Source: Putridiphycobacter sp965230485
GTDB lineage: Bacteria > Bacteroidota > Bacteroidia > Flavobacteriales_D > Crocinitomicaceae
NCBI GenBank assembly: GCA_965230485.1
Contig: CBDDLA010000001.1
Location: 2,294,001 to 2,358,000 of the forward strand
Length of the DNA stretch: 64,000 nucleotides
Reading direction: 5' to 3'
In this document: positions 33,511-42,178 of the stretch, piece by piece
How the letters are laid out: every line of letters starts with the position of its first letter
Position numbering within the stretch: position 1 is the first letter of the stretch
Notes under the pieces: model-generated
Told to the model about the DNA's origin: nothing
The model's input: the letters and a program-made list of their open reading frames with translations, nothing else
The model's database searches: none
Translations under genes and position numbers: made by a program

Positions 33511-35619
33511 TTACGACTTTTCAAGCTGAACTTGAAAAGTCGTACTACTATCAAATATTAACCTTCCATCTCCTTTATTACCTGTAGTAGGGTTAGTAAA
33601 GCCTTTAATTTTGGCTGTTTTTCCTTTCAGTATCAGGTCTGATAATTGAGTTAGCGTAAGTTTTTTACCTAGGAATTCGAATGGGATTAATACTTTACAC
33701 CCATTATTATAGTCAAGACATCCATAAGCATTTTTGCCCTTGATAAACTTTGCTTTTTTGCATTTAGGACAAGTTAATTCCTCTATAATTATTTTTTTTC
33801 TTGTTCTTTTAGTCTTTGGCTTATTTTCATCTGGTATTTCAGCGGCTGCAATAGTTTTATGCTTTGCAAATTTGACATTGTTCGTTATTTCAACAATCAT
33901 TTCAATTAATTCTTGCTTAAAGGTTTTGACATCATATTCACCATTTTCAATTAAACGTAGTTTATGTTCCCATTGTCCTGTAAGTTCAGCAGACTTTAGT
34001 AAGTCTGATTTTATAGTTCCTATTAAATCAATACCCATAGGAGTAGCATGAATATTCTTTCTGATACGTTCAATGTATTTTCTTCGAAATAATGTTTCAA
34101 TAATATTAGCACGTGTCGAAGGTCTTCCAATACCGTTTTCCTTCATGGCTTCACGTAATTCTTCGTCATCAACATTTTTACCCGCAGTTTCCATAGCCCT
34201 TAGCAATGTAGCTTCAGTGAAGTATTTTGGTGGAGATGTTATTTTTTCTTGCAATTGCGGTTCGTGTGGTCCAGATTCTCCATCCTCGAAATTAGGCATT
34301 ATCTTTTCTGCATCCTTGGCTTTTGATTGCTCCTCGCCTTCATATATTATTCGCCATCCTAGTTCAATAATTTGTTTCCCTGTAGCCTTAAATTCTACCT
34401 TTTCTACTTGTCCAATAACCGTTGTGTTTGACACCTTGCAATCTGGATAAAAGACGGAGATGAATCGTTTAGTAATGGTTTGATATATGTTTTGCTCGTC
34501 GGGACTAACGCCAGAAGCTGAAATTCCTGTTGGAATAATGGCATGATGATCCGTCACTTTTTTATCATTAAAAACTTTTGAAGACTTTCGGATTTTTTTG
34601 CCTTTCAATGGCTCCGTTAGTTTGGAAAAATACTTCAGCCCGTCAAGTATCTTAGGAATTTTTGGATACATATCGTTTGGTAAGAACACAGTATCTACTC
34701 TTGGATAAGTAACTAATTTTTTTTCATATAGACCTTGTACCAGTTTTAATGTATGATCAGCCGTTAAACCAAACTTATTATTTGCTTCAACTTGCAAAGC
34801 AGTTAAATCAAATAATTTTGGAGGGTGTTCTTTACCCTCTTTTTGTTCGTAATTGATTACGTTGAACGATTTGTTAGTCACGTATTCAATGGCTTTTTGA
34901 CCTTTTTCGATCAGATTTAACTTGCCAAGGGTGCTGCTGAAAAGCACATCTCTATAAATCGTTTTTAATTCCCAATATTTTTCAGGTTTAAAGTTCTGAA
35001 TAGCAAGTTGACGATCAACAATCATTGCTAAAGTAGGTGTTTGAACCCTACCAACAGACAGCACCTGCTTTTCTCTTCCAAACTTAAGAGTATACAACCT
35101 TGTGGCATTCATTCCAAGCAGCCAATCTCCAATGGCTCTTGAGCTTCCTGCCGCATATAGGTTTTGAAAGTCTTTACCGTCCTTTAAATTATTGAAGCCA
35201 TCCTTTATGGCTTCTTCAGTTAATGAAGAAATCCATAAGCGTTTAATTGGTTTAGTATTATTAGCTTTTAGCAATACCCATTGCTGAATTAACTCACCTT
35301 CTTGACCAGCATCCCCACAATTAATAACCTCATCACATTTGGCAACTAGATTTTCAATTGTTTTAAATTGTTTTTGTACGCCTTGGTTATCCATTACCTT
35401 AATACTAAACTTTGAAGGAATCATAGGAAGAGTATCTAAATTCCACCACTTCCAGAGACTAGTATAGTCATGTGGTTCTTTTAATGTGCACAAATGACCA
35501 AACGTCCATGATACCCAATATCCACTCCCTTCGTAGTACCCGTCTTTTTTAGTAGACGCGCCCAAAATAGTCGCAATTTCTTTGGCAACACTTGGCTTCT
35601 CAGCTATACAAAGCTTCAT
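33511..35619 (-). CDS. topB: DNA topoisomerase III
   Basis: 702 residues of a type IA topoisomerase. The TOPRIM region has Glu7 (IAEKPSVAKEI) and the DAGQEGELI acidic cluster (about 103-111), a form seen in Bacteroidota TopB. Active tyrosine is Tyr305 in VTYPRVDT. The GIGRPSTRANIIETLFRRKY helix and a C-terminal zinc-ribbon-like element (CPKCKKAKFIKGKNAYGC) follow. It relaxes or decatenates DNA in the cytoplasm with magnesium. A 13-bp stem-loop overlaps its last codons. Confidence 0.93.
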   Translation of the reverse strand: MKLCIAEKPSVAKEIATILGASTKKDGYYEGSGYWVSWTFGHLCTLKEPHDYTSLWKWWNLDTLPMIPSKFSIKVMDNQGVQKQFKTIENLVAKCDEVINCGDAGQEGELIQQWVLLKANNTKPIKRLWISSLTEEAIKDGFNNLKDGKDFQNLYAAGSSRAIGDWLLGMNATRLYTLKFGREKQVLSVGRVQTPTLAMIVDRQLAIQNFKPEKYWELKTIYRDVLFSSTLGKLNLIEKGQKAIEYVTNKSFNVINYEQKEGKEHPPKLFDLTALQVEANNKFGLTADHTLKLVQGLYEKKLVTYPRVDTVFLPNDMYPKIPKILDGLKYFSKLTEPLKGKKIRKSSKVFNDKKVTDHHAIIPTGISASGVSPDEQNIYQTITKRFISVFYPDCKVSNTTVIGQVEKVEFKATGKQIIELGWRIIYEGEEQSKAKDAEKIMPNFEDGESGPHEPQLQEKITSPPKYFTEATLLRAMETAGKNVDDEELREAMKENGIGRPSTRANIIETLFRRKYIERIRKNIHATPMGIDLIGTIKSDLLKSAELTGQWEHKLRLIENGEYDVKTFKQELIEMIVEITNNVKFAKHKTIAAAEIPDENKPKTKRTRKKIIIEELTCPKCKKAKFIKGKNAYGCLDYNNGCKVLIPFEFLGKKLTLTQLSDLILKGKTAKIKGFTNPTTGNKGDGRLIFDSSTTFQVQLEKS
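33513..33543. other. 13-bp perfect stem-loop over the topB stop codon
   Basis: ACGACTTTTCAAG (33513-33525) pairs with CTTGAAAAGTCGT (33531-33543), loop CTGAA. It covers the last codons and stop of topB and lies 24 bases after the stop of the convergent cargo gene. No T-run follows on either strand. It may block read-through between convergent genes or stabilise the mRNA 3' end. Confidence 0.6.
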
Positions 35620-35631
35620 TTTTCGGCAGGC

Positions 35632-36609
35632 TTATACTTTATTATATCCTAATTTTTCTCTTACTCGATTCAACACCTCATCAGCAGTCACTTTAGCTCG
35701 TTCAGCTCCGGCTTTTAATATGACTTCAATCTCTTCTTTGTTGTTCATATAATAGTTAAACTTATCTCGTTCAATTTTGAATCTATCAAGAATCAGTTCC
35801 AGAATTGCTTTTTTTGCATGTCCATATCCATATCCACCTGCTAAATAATTTTGACGCATAGTTTCTGTTTCCTTTTCAGTTGCTAGTAGGCTATAAATGG
35901 CAAATGCATTACAAGTATCGGGGTTTTTGGGATCTTCAAGTGGTGTGCTATCAGTCTCAATACTAAAAATTTGTTTTTTAAGCTGTTTTTCAGGTAAAAA
36001 TATATTGATGATATTCCCCTTAGATTTTGACATTTTGCTACCATCAGTTCCTGGAACAAGCATGGTGTTTTTCTGCACCTTTACTTCAGGTAAAACAAAA
36101 GTTTCTCCCAATTGGTTATTAAACTTTGAAGCGACGTCTCTGGTAATTTCTAAATGTTGCATTTGATCTTTTCCTACTGGTACAAAATTGACATCATACA
36201 ACAGAATATCGGCTGCCATTAGCATAGGATATGTAAATAAACCTGCATTGACATCTGCCAGTCTATCCGCCTTATCTTTAAAAGAATGAGCCAATGTAAG
36301 CCGTTGATATGGAAAAAAGCAGGATAAATACCAGGATAGCTCTGTAACTTGAGCAACATCACTCTGCCTGTAAAACACAGTTTTCTCTACGTCAAGCCCA
36401 AATGCTAGCCAGGTAGCAGCAGTACTATATGTGTTTTCAACTAAAATGCTAGCATCTTTAATTTGAGTGATTGAATGCAAATCCGCAATAAATAAATACG
36501 ATTCATTTTTTTCATCTATGGCCATTTCAATAGCCGGTTTAATGGCGCCTAAAATATTGCCTAAATGAGGCACACCAGTACTTTGTATTCCTGTTAAAAT
36601 TCGGGACAT
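35632..36609 (-). CDS. trpS: Tryptophan--tRNA ligase
   Basis: 325 residues. HIGH is replaced by the family form PHLGN (14-18), and KMSKS is exact at 192-196 (KMSKSKGN). The TGIQSTG opening and the QMQHLEITRD segment match bacterial TrpRS. It charges tRNA-Trp. It lies 12 bases upstream of topB on the minus strand. Confidence 0.96.
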   Translation of the reverse strand: MSRILTGIQSTGVPHLGNILGAIKPAIEMAIDEKNESYLFIADLHSITQIKDASILVENTYSTAATWLAFGLDVEKTVFYRQSDVAQVTELSWYLSCFFPYQRLTLAHSFKDKADRLADVNAGLFTYPMLMAADILLYDVNFVPVGKDQMQHLEITRDVASKFNNQLGETFVLPEVKVQKNTMLVPGTDGSKMSKSKGNIINIFLPEKQLKKQIFSIETDSTPLEDPKNPDTCNAFAIYSLLATEKETETMRQNYLAGGYGYGHAKKAILELILDRFKIERDKFNYYMNNKEEIEVILKAGAERAKVTADEVLNRVREKLGYNKV

Positions 36610-36670
36610 AGTTTAAAATTGAAAATCAAAAATAAATAATTATCCGAGTAAAGCCTAACTAAACATTTAT

Positions 36671-36678
36671 TAACTTTG
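36671..36678 (+). promoter_or_regulatory. -7 box TAACTTTG of gatC
   Basis: TAACTTTG fits TAnnTTTG and ends 23 bases before the gatC ATG (36702). No -33 TTTG is seen at the right spacing. Confidence 0.45.
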
Positions 36679-36701
36679 CCTAACTTATTAACGAAACTTA
36701 A

Positions 36702-36995
36702 ATGGAAATTACTGACGAATTAGTGGACCACATAGCACACTTGGCAAGGCTCAGTTTTCAAGGGTCTGAAAAAGAAATTATGAAAAGTGATATGGAGAGA
36801 ATTTTAGGGTTTATTGATCAATTAAATGCTATTAATACTGATGATGTTGAGCCTCTCATTTTTATGTCTGACGCCATAAACGTTTTGAGGGAAGATAAGG
36901 TAAAACAAGAAATTACGCAGGATGAAGCGCTAAAAAATGCTGGCCATCATGATTCTGATTATTTTAAAATTGCTAAAGTTTTAGACCAAGGGTAG
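36702..36995 (+). CDS. gatC: Asp-tRNA(Asn)/Glu-tRNA(Gln) amidotransferase subunit C
   Basis: 97 residues with the GatC pattern: VDHIAHLARLSF near the start, MERILGFIDQLNAINTDDVEPL in the middle and ALKNAGHHDSDYFKIAKVL at the end. GatC stabilises the GatA-GatB amidotransferase that makes Gln-tRNA or Asn-tRNA. gatA and gatB are not adjacent, as is usual in Bacteroidota. A strong terminator follows at 37020. Confidence 0.92.
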   Translation: MEITDELVDHIAHLARLSFQGSEKEIMKSDMERILGFIDQLNAINTDDVEPLIFMSDAINVLREDKVKQEITQDEALKNAGHHDSDYFKIAKVLDQG

Positions 36996-37019
36996 GCAAA
37001 TCAAACATATTTGACATAC

Positions 37020-37048
37020 AAAAGGGGGAAATTGCTTTCCCCCTTTTT
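37020..37048 (+). terminator. Intrinsic terminator after gatC
   Basis: Eleven-bp stem AAAGGGGGAAA/TTTCCCCCTTT (37021-37031 and 37036-37046), loop TTGC, then further T. It lies 25 bases after the gatC stop and before the minus-strand UbiA-like gene end (37128). Confidence 0.85.
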
Positions 37049-37127
37049 GAACCCAAAATCTATGAATCTATTTAATTCACATTCGAATGTCTTAGTGCGA
37101 GAATCATGCCAAAAATTTATTCTTGCT

Positions 37128-37967
37128 TTATTTGAAAATATACCAAAATACGAATAGCCCGATAAACATGCTGTCAATCAGACCAGAATAAGCCAATTCA
37201 CTTTTGAATTTTTCTGAAAAAATTATAGTTGCGGCTGTCAAAATTGTACTCAAAATAATTCCCATTTGATAACTCCCAATCACTAGCAAAAAAAGGAGTG
37301 AGCTTATAATCAAAGCTGTAAGTGCAATATTTTTTGCACTCCCCACACCTATTATTTGTGGAATTGTTTTCAATTTTTTATCATCAACATTCAGATCTCT
37401 AATGTCAAAAGGAATCGAAATTGAAAAAACAAATAAAAATGACCCGAAAAAGAAAAGTCCTGCAAAAAAAGTAAAAGGTAAAGTAGAAAAAAGAACAAAA
37501 GGCAATATCTGAGTGGCAAGTACCCATGTTACGCTTAAAACATATATTTTTATATGTGGTAAGCTTCTAATATTATTCTGAATTACAGGCAATTTCAAAA
37601 CATAAAATAAAGAAAAGAACCCGACAAGACATAATAATAAATAAGAATCTAACAAAAATGCCCACCCAAAAAATAACCCTCCTGCGGCACTTAAAAAAGT
37701 AATTAAATAAACGAAGTACAGATTTCGCTTTATCCACTCTGCTCTAGGGCCTGAAATTGGAGCTGAATGGTTTATCAGATAAATTTTAACCAACCTCTGA
37801 AAATTGTAGGTAAATAAAGTGACTGAAAAAATAAAAATAAAAAATTGACGTGGTACATCAAGCTCAAGTACATGAGCTCCAAAGAGCGCAAAACATACTC
37901 CACCAATACTAATCCATAAGTTTGAATATACTATTCCATTAAATATTAGTTTCCCAAGCGCTAACAA
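37128..37967 (-). CDS. UbiA-like polytopic membrane protein, degenerate first aspartate motif
   Basis: 279 residues, eight or so hydrophobic segments. The second Asp-rich loop FDIRDLNVDDKKLKTIPQIIG (near 187-206) is the clear UbiA mark. The first loop, normally NxxxDxxxD, is only YNFQRLVK (about 54-61), so prenyl transfer may be lost or altered. Translation begins at TTG 37967; the codon just before it (37968-37970) is the TGA stop of the previous gene, in the same frame, so there is no upstream room for another start. See the finding on this junction. Confidence 0.72.
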   Translation of the reverse strand: MLALGKLIFNGIVYSNLWISIGGVCFALFGAHVLELDVPRQFFIFIFSVTLFTYNFQRLVKIYLINHSAPISGPRAEWIKRNLYFVYLITFLSAAGGLFFGWAFLLDSYLLLCLVGFFSLFYVLKLPVIQNNIRSLPHIKIYVLSVTWVLATQILPFVLFSTLPFTFFAGLFFFGSFLFVFSISIPFDIRDLNVDDKKLKTIPQIIGVGSAKNIALTALIISSLLFLLVIGSYQMGIILSTILTAATIIFSEKFKSELAYSGLIDSMFIGLFVFWYIFK

Positions 37968-38660
37968 TCAGAAGTCATTAGTATGAAAAAAACCATAAGA
38001 AGCATATCCCAAAACTAATCCTACGAAAGATCCTTTTAAAGATGACATGGTTCTTTTCTTTTTTGCCATGTCATTAAACCCAGCGTAATAAAATTCATCC
38101 CCTCGTACACCATTTTTTAAATTTCTTGGTCGAACTTTAGTACTAGGTAAACCAAAACTTATGGGTAAAACCAAAATACTAGCAATTGGCCAAATGCTTG
38201 GGCTGCGCCCAAAAAAACCAACATTGAGGGTGGGGTCTCCTATTGCATTTCTATTGGATTCCGTCATGTAAGTATCTAAAACGCAAAACCCAAATGCCAT
38301 AACAGCAGAGCCGTAAAAGGCTGATTTGCTATTATAATAATTATTAGCATCATATCCCCCTAAAGCAAATTTTCTGCTTTGATTCACAGTTAAAAAATTT
38401 TCAGGCGTTGCATCTTTTTTGTAAAGCACCGTTTCTTTTCCGTTTTGATGATATGAAAATATTCGATAGGTTTCTAATGTAATTTCGCGGTCAGGCTTAC
38501 CTTCCTTTTTTCGTGAGTTTAAGGTTAATAACCCGTTTTCATGCTTGATAATATTCCCCCGAATTGTTTTTCCATTAAGCAACATGATAGAATCTTGGTA
38601 ATTTTGAGTATGACCTGCGAAAAGAAACAGAATTGAGATGGTTAATGCAACGTATTTCAT
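37968..38660 (-). CDS. Exported or membrane protein of unknown function
   Basis: 230 residues. Signal peptide at about 1-18, a beta region (DSIMLLNGKTIRGNIIKHENGLLTLNS) and later hydrophobic segments (AFYGSAVMAFGFCVLD, IWPIASILVLPISFGL, GSFVGLVLGYASYGFF). No family recognised. It stops at TGA 37968-37970 and the next gene begins on the following codon in the same frame, so both are surely co-transcribed and may be translationally linked. Confidence 0.7.
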   Translation of the reverse strand: MKYVALTISILFLFAGHTQNYQDSIMLLNGKTIRGNIIKHENGLLTLNSRKKEGKPDREITLETYRIFSYHQNGKETVLYKKDATPENFLTVNQSRKFALGGYDANNYYNSKSAFYGSAVMAFGFCVLDTYMTESNRNAIGDPTLNVGFFGRSPSIWPIASILVLPISFGLPSTKVRPRNLKNGVRGDEFYYAGFNDMAKKKRTMSSLKGSFVGLVLGYASYGFFHTNDF

Positions 38661-38754
38661 AGCAATTTTTTTATCAAAAATACTGTATTTTATTTGATTT
38701 CAAAGCTCCCTTTGCTCCTTTATATTAAAGTGATTCACTTCATCCAAAATTGTT

Positions 38755-38762
38755 TATATTTG
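38755..38762 (+). promoter_or_regulatory. -7 box TATATTTG of gcvP
   Basis: TATATTTG fits TAnnTTTG and ends 22 bases before the ATG at 38785. A -33 box is not evident. Confidence 0.5.
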
Positions 38763-38784
38763 CAACGACAAAAATCGATACAAT

Positions 38785-41667
38785 ATGAATTTTTCAAATA
38801 GACACATAGGTTTGAGTGAAAACGAAGAAAATCAAATGCTTTCTGCCGTTGGAGTCAAATCTATTAAGGAATTAATTGAGAAAACAATTCCTTCGAGTAT
38901 AAGGTTAAAAAACGACTTACAATTAAATTCACCAATGAGTGAATATGAATACTTACAACATGCATCAACCTTAGCAAATAAAAATACGGTTTTTAATACA
39001 TACATTGGTAAAGGCTACTACAATACTATTACACCGTCTGTTATACTAAGAAATATTTTCGAAAACCCTGGTTGGTATACTGCTTATACTCCGTATCAGG
39101 CAGAAATTTCTCAAGGTAGGCTTGAGGCTATTTTAAACTTCCAAACAATGGTAATGGATCTTACCAAAATGGAAATTGCCAATGGATCATTGCTTGATGA
39201 ATCAACTGCCGCAGCAGAGGCTATGTTAATGTTTTTTGGAAGCCGATCAAGAGATCAAAAAAAGAGCAATGTCAACAAGTTCTTTTTATCAGAAAATGCT
39301 TTTCCGCAAACCATTGATGTTGTTTTGGGTAGAGCCGAAAATTTAAATATTGAAGTTGTTATTGGCCAGCCAAATGAATTTGTGCCTTCAGCAGATTATT
39401 TTGGTGCTATTGTTCAATACCCTGATGCTTTCGGAGAAATAAAAGACCTTAGTAGTTTTATTAAAAAATCGCATGAGTTTGACATAAAAGTTGGTGTAGC
39501 TGCTGATTTATTATCGTTAGCATTATTAACCCCTCCTGGTGAATGGGGTGCAGATGCCGTTTTTGGAAATACTCAACGTTTTGGTGTACCATTGGGATAC
39601 GGTGGACCGCATGCTGCATATTTTGCAACGAAAGAAGAGTTCAAAAGAAATATTCCTGGTAGAATTATAGGGATTTCGATAGATACAGATGGTAATCAAG
39701 CTCTTAGAATGGCATTGCAAACCAGAGAACAGCATATAAAACGCGATAAAGCTACTTCAAATATTTGTACTGCTCAGGCATTATTGGCTATTATGGCTGG
39801 AATGTATGCTGTTTATCATGGCCCGAAAGGACTAAAAGAAATTGCTTCAACCATACATGCTAAAGCCGTTTACCTAGGGAAAGAATTGGAAAAATTAGGT
39901 TTTAAATTAAAAGCACAACAGTTCTTTGATACCATTACTCTTGAGGTTCCTGCCGGATTAAATGCTGAAATTATTGAAAGCATTGCATTAGAAAATGAGG
40001 TTAATTTTAATTATTTATCCGAAAATCTTATAGGTATTTCGTTAGATGAAACTACAAGTACAAATCACCTGGAAACAATTTTAAACATATTTTCAGAAGC
40101 TACTGGTGGAACAAAATTCAGTTTATCTCAAGATGAATGGAGAGCAGCAATTAGTCCAATTTCAGATAATATTAAAAGAAATGGAAATATTCTAACGCAC
40201 CCAATATTCAGCTCTTATCATACAGAGTCGAAAATGATGAGGTATATTAAAAAATTGGAAAATAAAGACTTGTCATTAGTCCATTCAATGATTTCATTGG
40301 GGTCTTGTACCATGAAACTAAACGCTGCGTCAGAATTAATTCCAGTATCTTATCCTGGTTTTTCGCAATTACATCCTTTTGTACCATTAAATCAAGCTGA
40401 AGGGTATACTGAAATGCTTAAAACTCTACATAACGATTTATGTGAAATAACTGGTTTCGCGGGTATGTCTTTGCAACCAAATTCAGGTGCTCAAGGTGAG
40501 TATGCAGGCTTAATGGTTATCAAAGCTTTTCATAGAGATAATGGAGATAACCAAAGAAACATTTGTTTAATTCCGAGTTCCGCACATGGTACCAACCCAG
40601 CATCTGCGGTTATGGCTGGAATGAAAGTGGTAGTAGTGAAATGTGATGAAAAAGGAAATATTGATGTTGCAGACTTAAAAGAAAAGGCTGAAAAGCATTC
40701 CAATGAATTGGCAGCATTAATGATCACATATCCATCAACACATGGCGTGTTTGAGGCTTCAGTTATAGAAATTACATCTATTATCCATCAACATGGTGGA
40801 CAGGTTTATATGGACGGAGCTAATATGAATGCTCAAGTAGGATTAACTAACCCTGGAAATATTGGAGCTGATGTTTGTCATTTAAACCTTCATAAAACTT
40901 TTGCCATCCCTCATGGTGGCGGTGGACCTGGAATGGGACCAATTGGTGTGGCAAAACATCTTGTTCCTTTTTTACCTGGAAGCCCTAGCGTTGAGGGTGT
41001 AGGTGGCGAAAAAGCAATACGGGCTATTTCAGGAGCTCCATATGGTAGCGCTTCAATTCTTGCAATTTCTTACGGTTACATCAAGATGCTTGGAGCCGAA
41101 GGATTAAAATCATCAACAGAAATAGCTATTTTAAATGCTAATTACATCAAAGCAAAGCTTGAAAAACATTATCCTATTTTATATACTGGTGAAAGTGGCA
41201 CTGTAGCGCATGAGATGATTCTTGATTGTCGTTCTTTTAAACGTGACGCCAATATCGAAGTAGCAGATATTGCAAAACGATTAATAGACTATAATTTCCA
41301 TGCTCCAACAGTTTCATTTCCAGTAGCTGGAACTTTGATGATAGAACCAACCGAAAGCGAAGATAAAGCAGAACTTGATAGATTTATTGAAGCTATGATT
41401 AGCATTAAAGGCGAAATTGATGATATCATTTCAGGTAAGGCTGATCAAACAAACAACTTATTGATGAATGCACCTCACCCAGCGTATTTAATCATGAGTG
41501 ATAGTTATGACCTGCCATATTCAAGAAAACAGGCAGCCTATCCAGTGGATTATTTAAATGATTGGAAATATTGGGTTCCTGTTCGAAGAGTAGATAATGC
41601 ACATGGCGATAGAAATTTAATTTGTGCCTGTGCCCCTATAGAGGCCTACATGGAAGAATTAGTCTAA
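38785..41667 (+). CDS. gcvP: Glycine dehydrogenase (decarboxylating), glycine cleavage P-protein
   Basis: 960 residues, the single-chain P-protein length. N-terminal half has RHIGLSENEENQML and AYTPYQAEISQGRLEAILNF; the C-terminal half carries PLP lysine Lys704 in LNLHKTFAIPHGGGGPG, then GAPYGSASI. It decarboxylates glycine and passes the aminomethyl group to GcvH lipoamide. gcvT and gcvH are not nearby. Own promoter upstream and a 13-bp hairpin terminator downstream show a single-gene unit. Confidence 0.96.
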   Translation: MNFSNRHIGLSENEENQMLSAVGVKSIKELIEKTIPSSIRLKNDLQLNSPMSEYEYLQHASTLANKNTVFNTYIGKGYYNTITPSVILRNIFENPGWYTAYTPYQAEISQGRLEAILNFQTMVMDLTKMEIANGSLLDESTAAAEAMLMFFGSRSRDQKKSNVNKFFLSENAFPQTIDVVLGRAENLNIEVVIGQPNEFVPSADYFGAIVQYPDAFGEIKDLSSFIKKSHEFDIKVGVAADLLSLALLTPPGEWGADAVFGNTQRFGVPLGYGGPHAAYFATKEEFKRNIPGRIIGISIDTDGNQALRMALQTREQHIKRDKATSNICTAQALLAIMAGMYAVYHGPKGLKEIASTIHAKAVYLGKELEKLGFKLKAQQFFDTITLEVPAGLNAEIIESIALENEVNFNYLSENLIGISLDETTSTNHLETILNIFSEATGGTKFSLSQDEWRAAISPISDNIKRNGNILTHPIFSSYHTESKMMRYIKKLENKDLSLVHSMISLGSCTMKLNAASELIPVSYPGFSQLHPFVPLNQAEGYTEMLKTLHNDLCEITGFAGMSLQPNSGAQGEYAGLMVIKAFHRDNGDNQRNICLIPSSAHGTNPASAVMAGMKVVVVKCDEKGNIDVADLKEKAEKHSNELAALMITYPSTHGVFEASVIEITSIIHQHGGQVYMDGANMNAQVGLTNPGNIGADVCHLNLHKTFAIPHGGGGPGMGPIGVAKHLVPFLPGSPSVEGVGGEKAIRAISGAPYGSASILAISYGYIKMLGAEGLKSSTEIAILNANYIKAKLEKHYPILYTGESGTVAHEMILDCRSFKRDANIEVADIAKRLIDYNFHAPTVSFPVAGTLMIEPTESEDKAELDRFIEAMISIKGEIDDIISGKADQTNNLLMNAPHPAYLIMSDSYDLPYSRKQAAYPVDYLNDWKYWVPVRRVDNAHGDRNLICACAPIEAYMEELV

Positions 41668-41682
41668 GCTCTAAACATTAGT

Positions 41683-41714
41683 AAAAAAGTCCAGGAATTT
41701 GCCTGGACTTTTTT
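41683..41714. terminator. Bidirectional terminator between gcvP and an ArsC-family gene
   Basis: A 13-bp stem AAAAAAGTCCAGG/CCTGGACTTTTTT (41683-41695 and 41702-41714) with a six-base loop. T-runs on both strands serve gcvP and the convergent gene that ends at 41716. Confidence 0.9.
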
Positions 41715-41715
41715 A

Positions 41716-42048
41716 TTATAGAATTGATAAAATATTTTCAGGTGGTCTCCCAATAACAACTTTATCGCCATTAATTACAATTGGTCTTTCAATTAACTTA
41801 GGATACTTTATCAGTGCCTCAATCCACGCATCACTACTTAAGTTTTTCCCTTTAAACTTTGACTTATAAACGTCTTCTCCCTTTCGAATAATTGCATCAA
41901 TACCCAATTTACTAATTATAAATTTTAGTTCATCCGCATCAATTTCATCTTCTAGGTATCGAAATTCTTCAAAGGATACTGCATTTGTTTTTAGGAGTTC
42001 CAAAGTTTGCCTACTTTTGCTACAACGATTATTGTGATAAATTTTCAT
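41716..42048 (-). CDS. ArsC/Spx-family protein, arsenate-reductase-like
   Basis: 110 residues. The active-site CxxxR is CSKSR in HNNRCSKSRQTLELL (Cys8, Arg12), and the RPIVINGDKVVIGRPPENI end matches glutaredoxin-dependent arsenate reductases. The C8xxxR12 form and the late arginines favour ArsC over Spx, but family members also handle redox regulation. No ars operon genes are beside it, so arsenic resistance is not supported by context. Convergent with gcvP across a shared terminator. Confidence 0.82.
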   Translation of the reverse strand: MKIYHNNRCSKSRQTLELLKTNAVSFEEFRYLEDEIDADELKFIISKLGIDAIIRKGEDVYKSKFKGKNLSSDAWIEALIKYPKLIERPIVINGDKVVIGRPPENILSIL

Positions 42049-42178
42049 TTGTTAGTTTTTTACAAATTAAACATTTATTGCATTTAGATAGCACGAAACA
42101 AAACCAAAAATTAAACGTAAAATTAAATACAATGGTATCATATTTGGTATGTAGACCGTATTCTAACTTAATTCTATT

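Noticed and set aside
34861..35340. TopB DAGQEGE in place of DxDxE as a sign of inactivity
   Set aside because: This variant is known in Bacteroidota topoisomerase III and the rest of the active site is intact.
41716..42048. Arsenic resistance island
   Set aside because: Only a lone ArsC-family gene is present, with no transporter or regulator.
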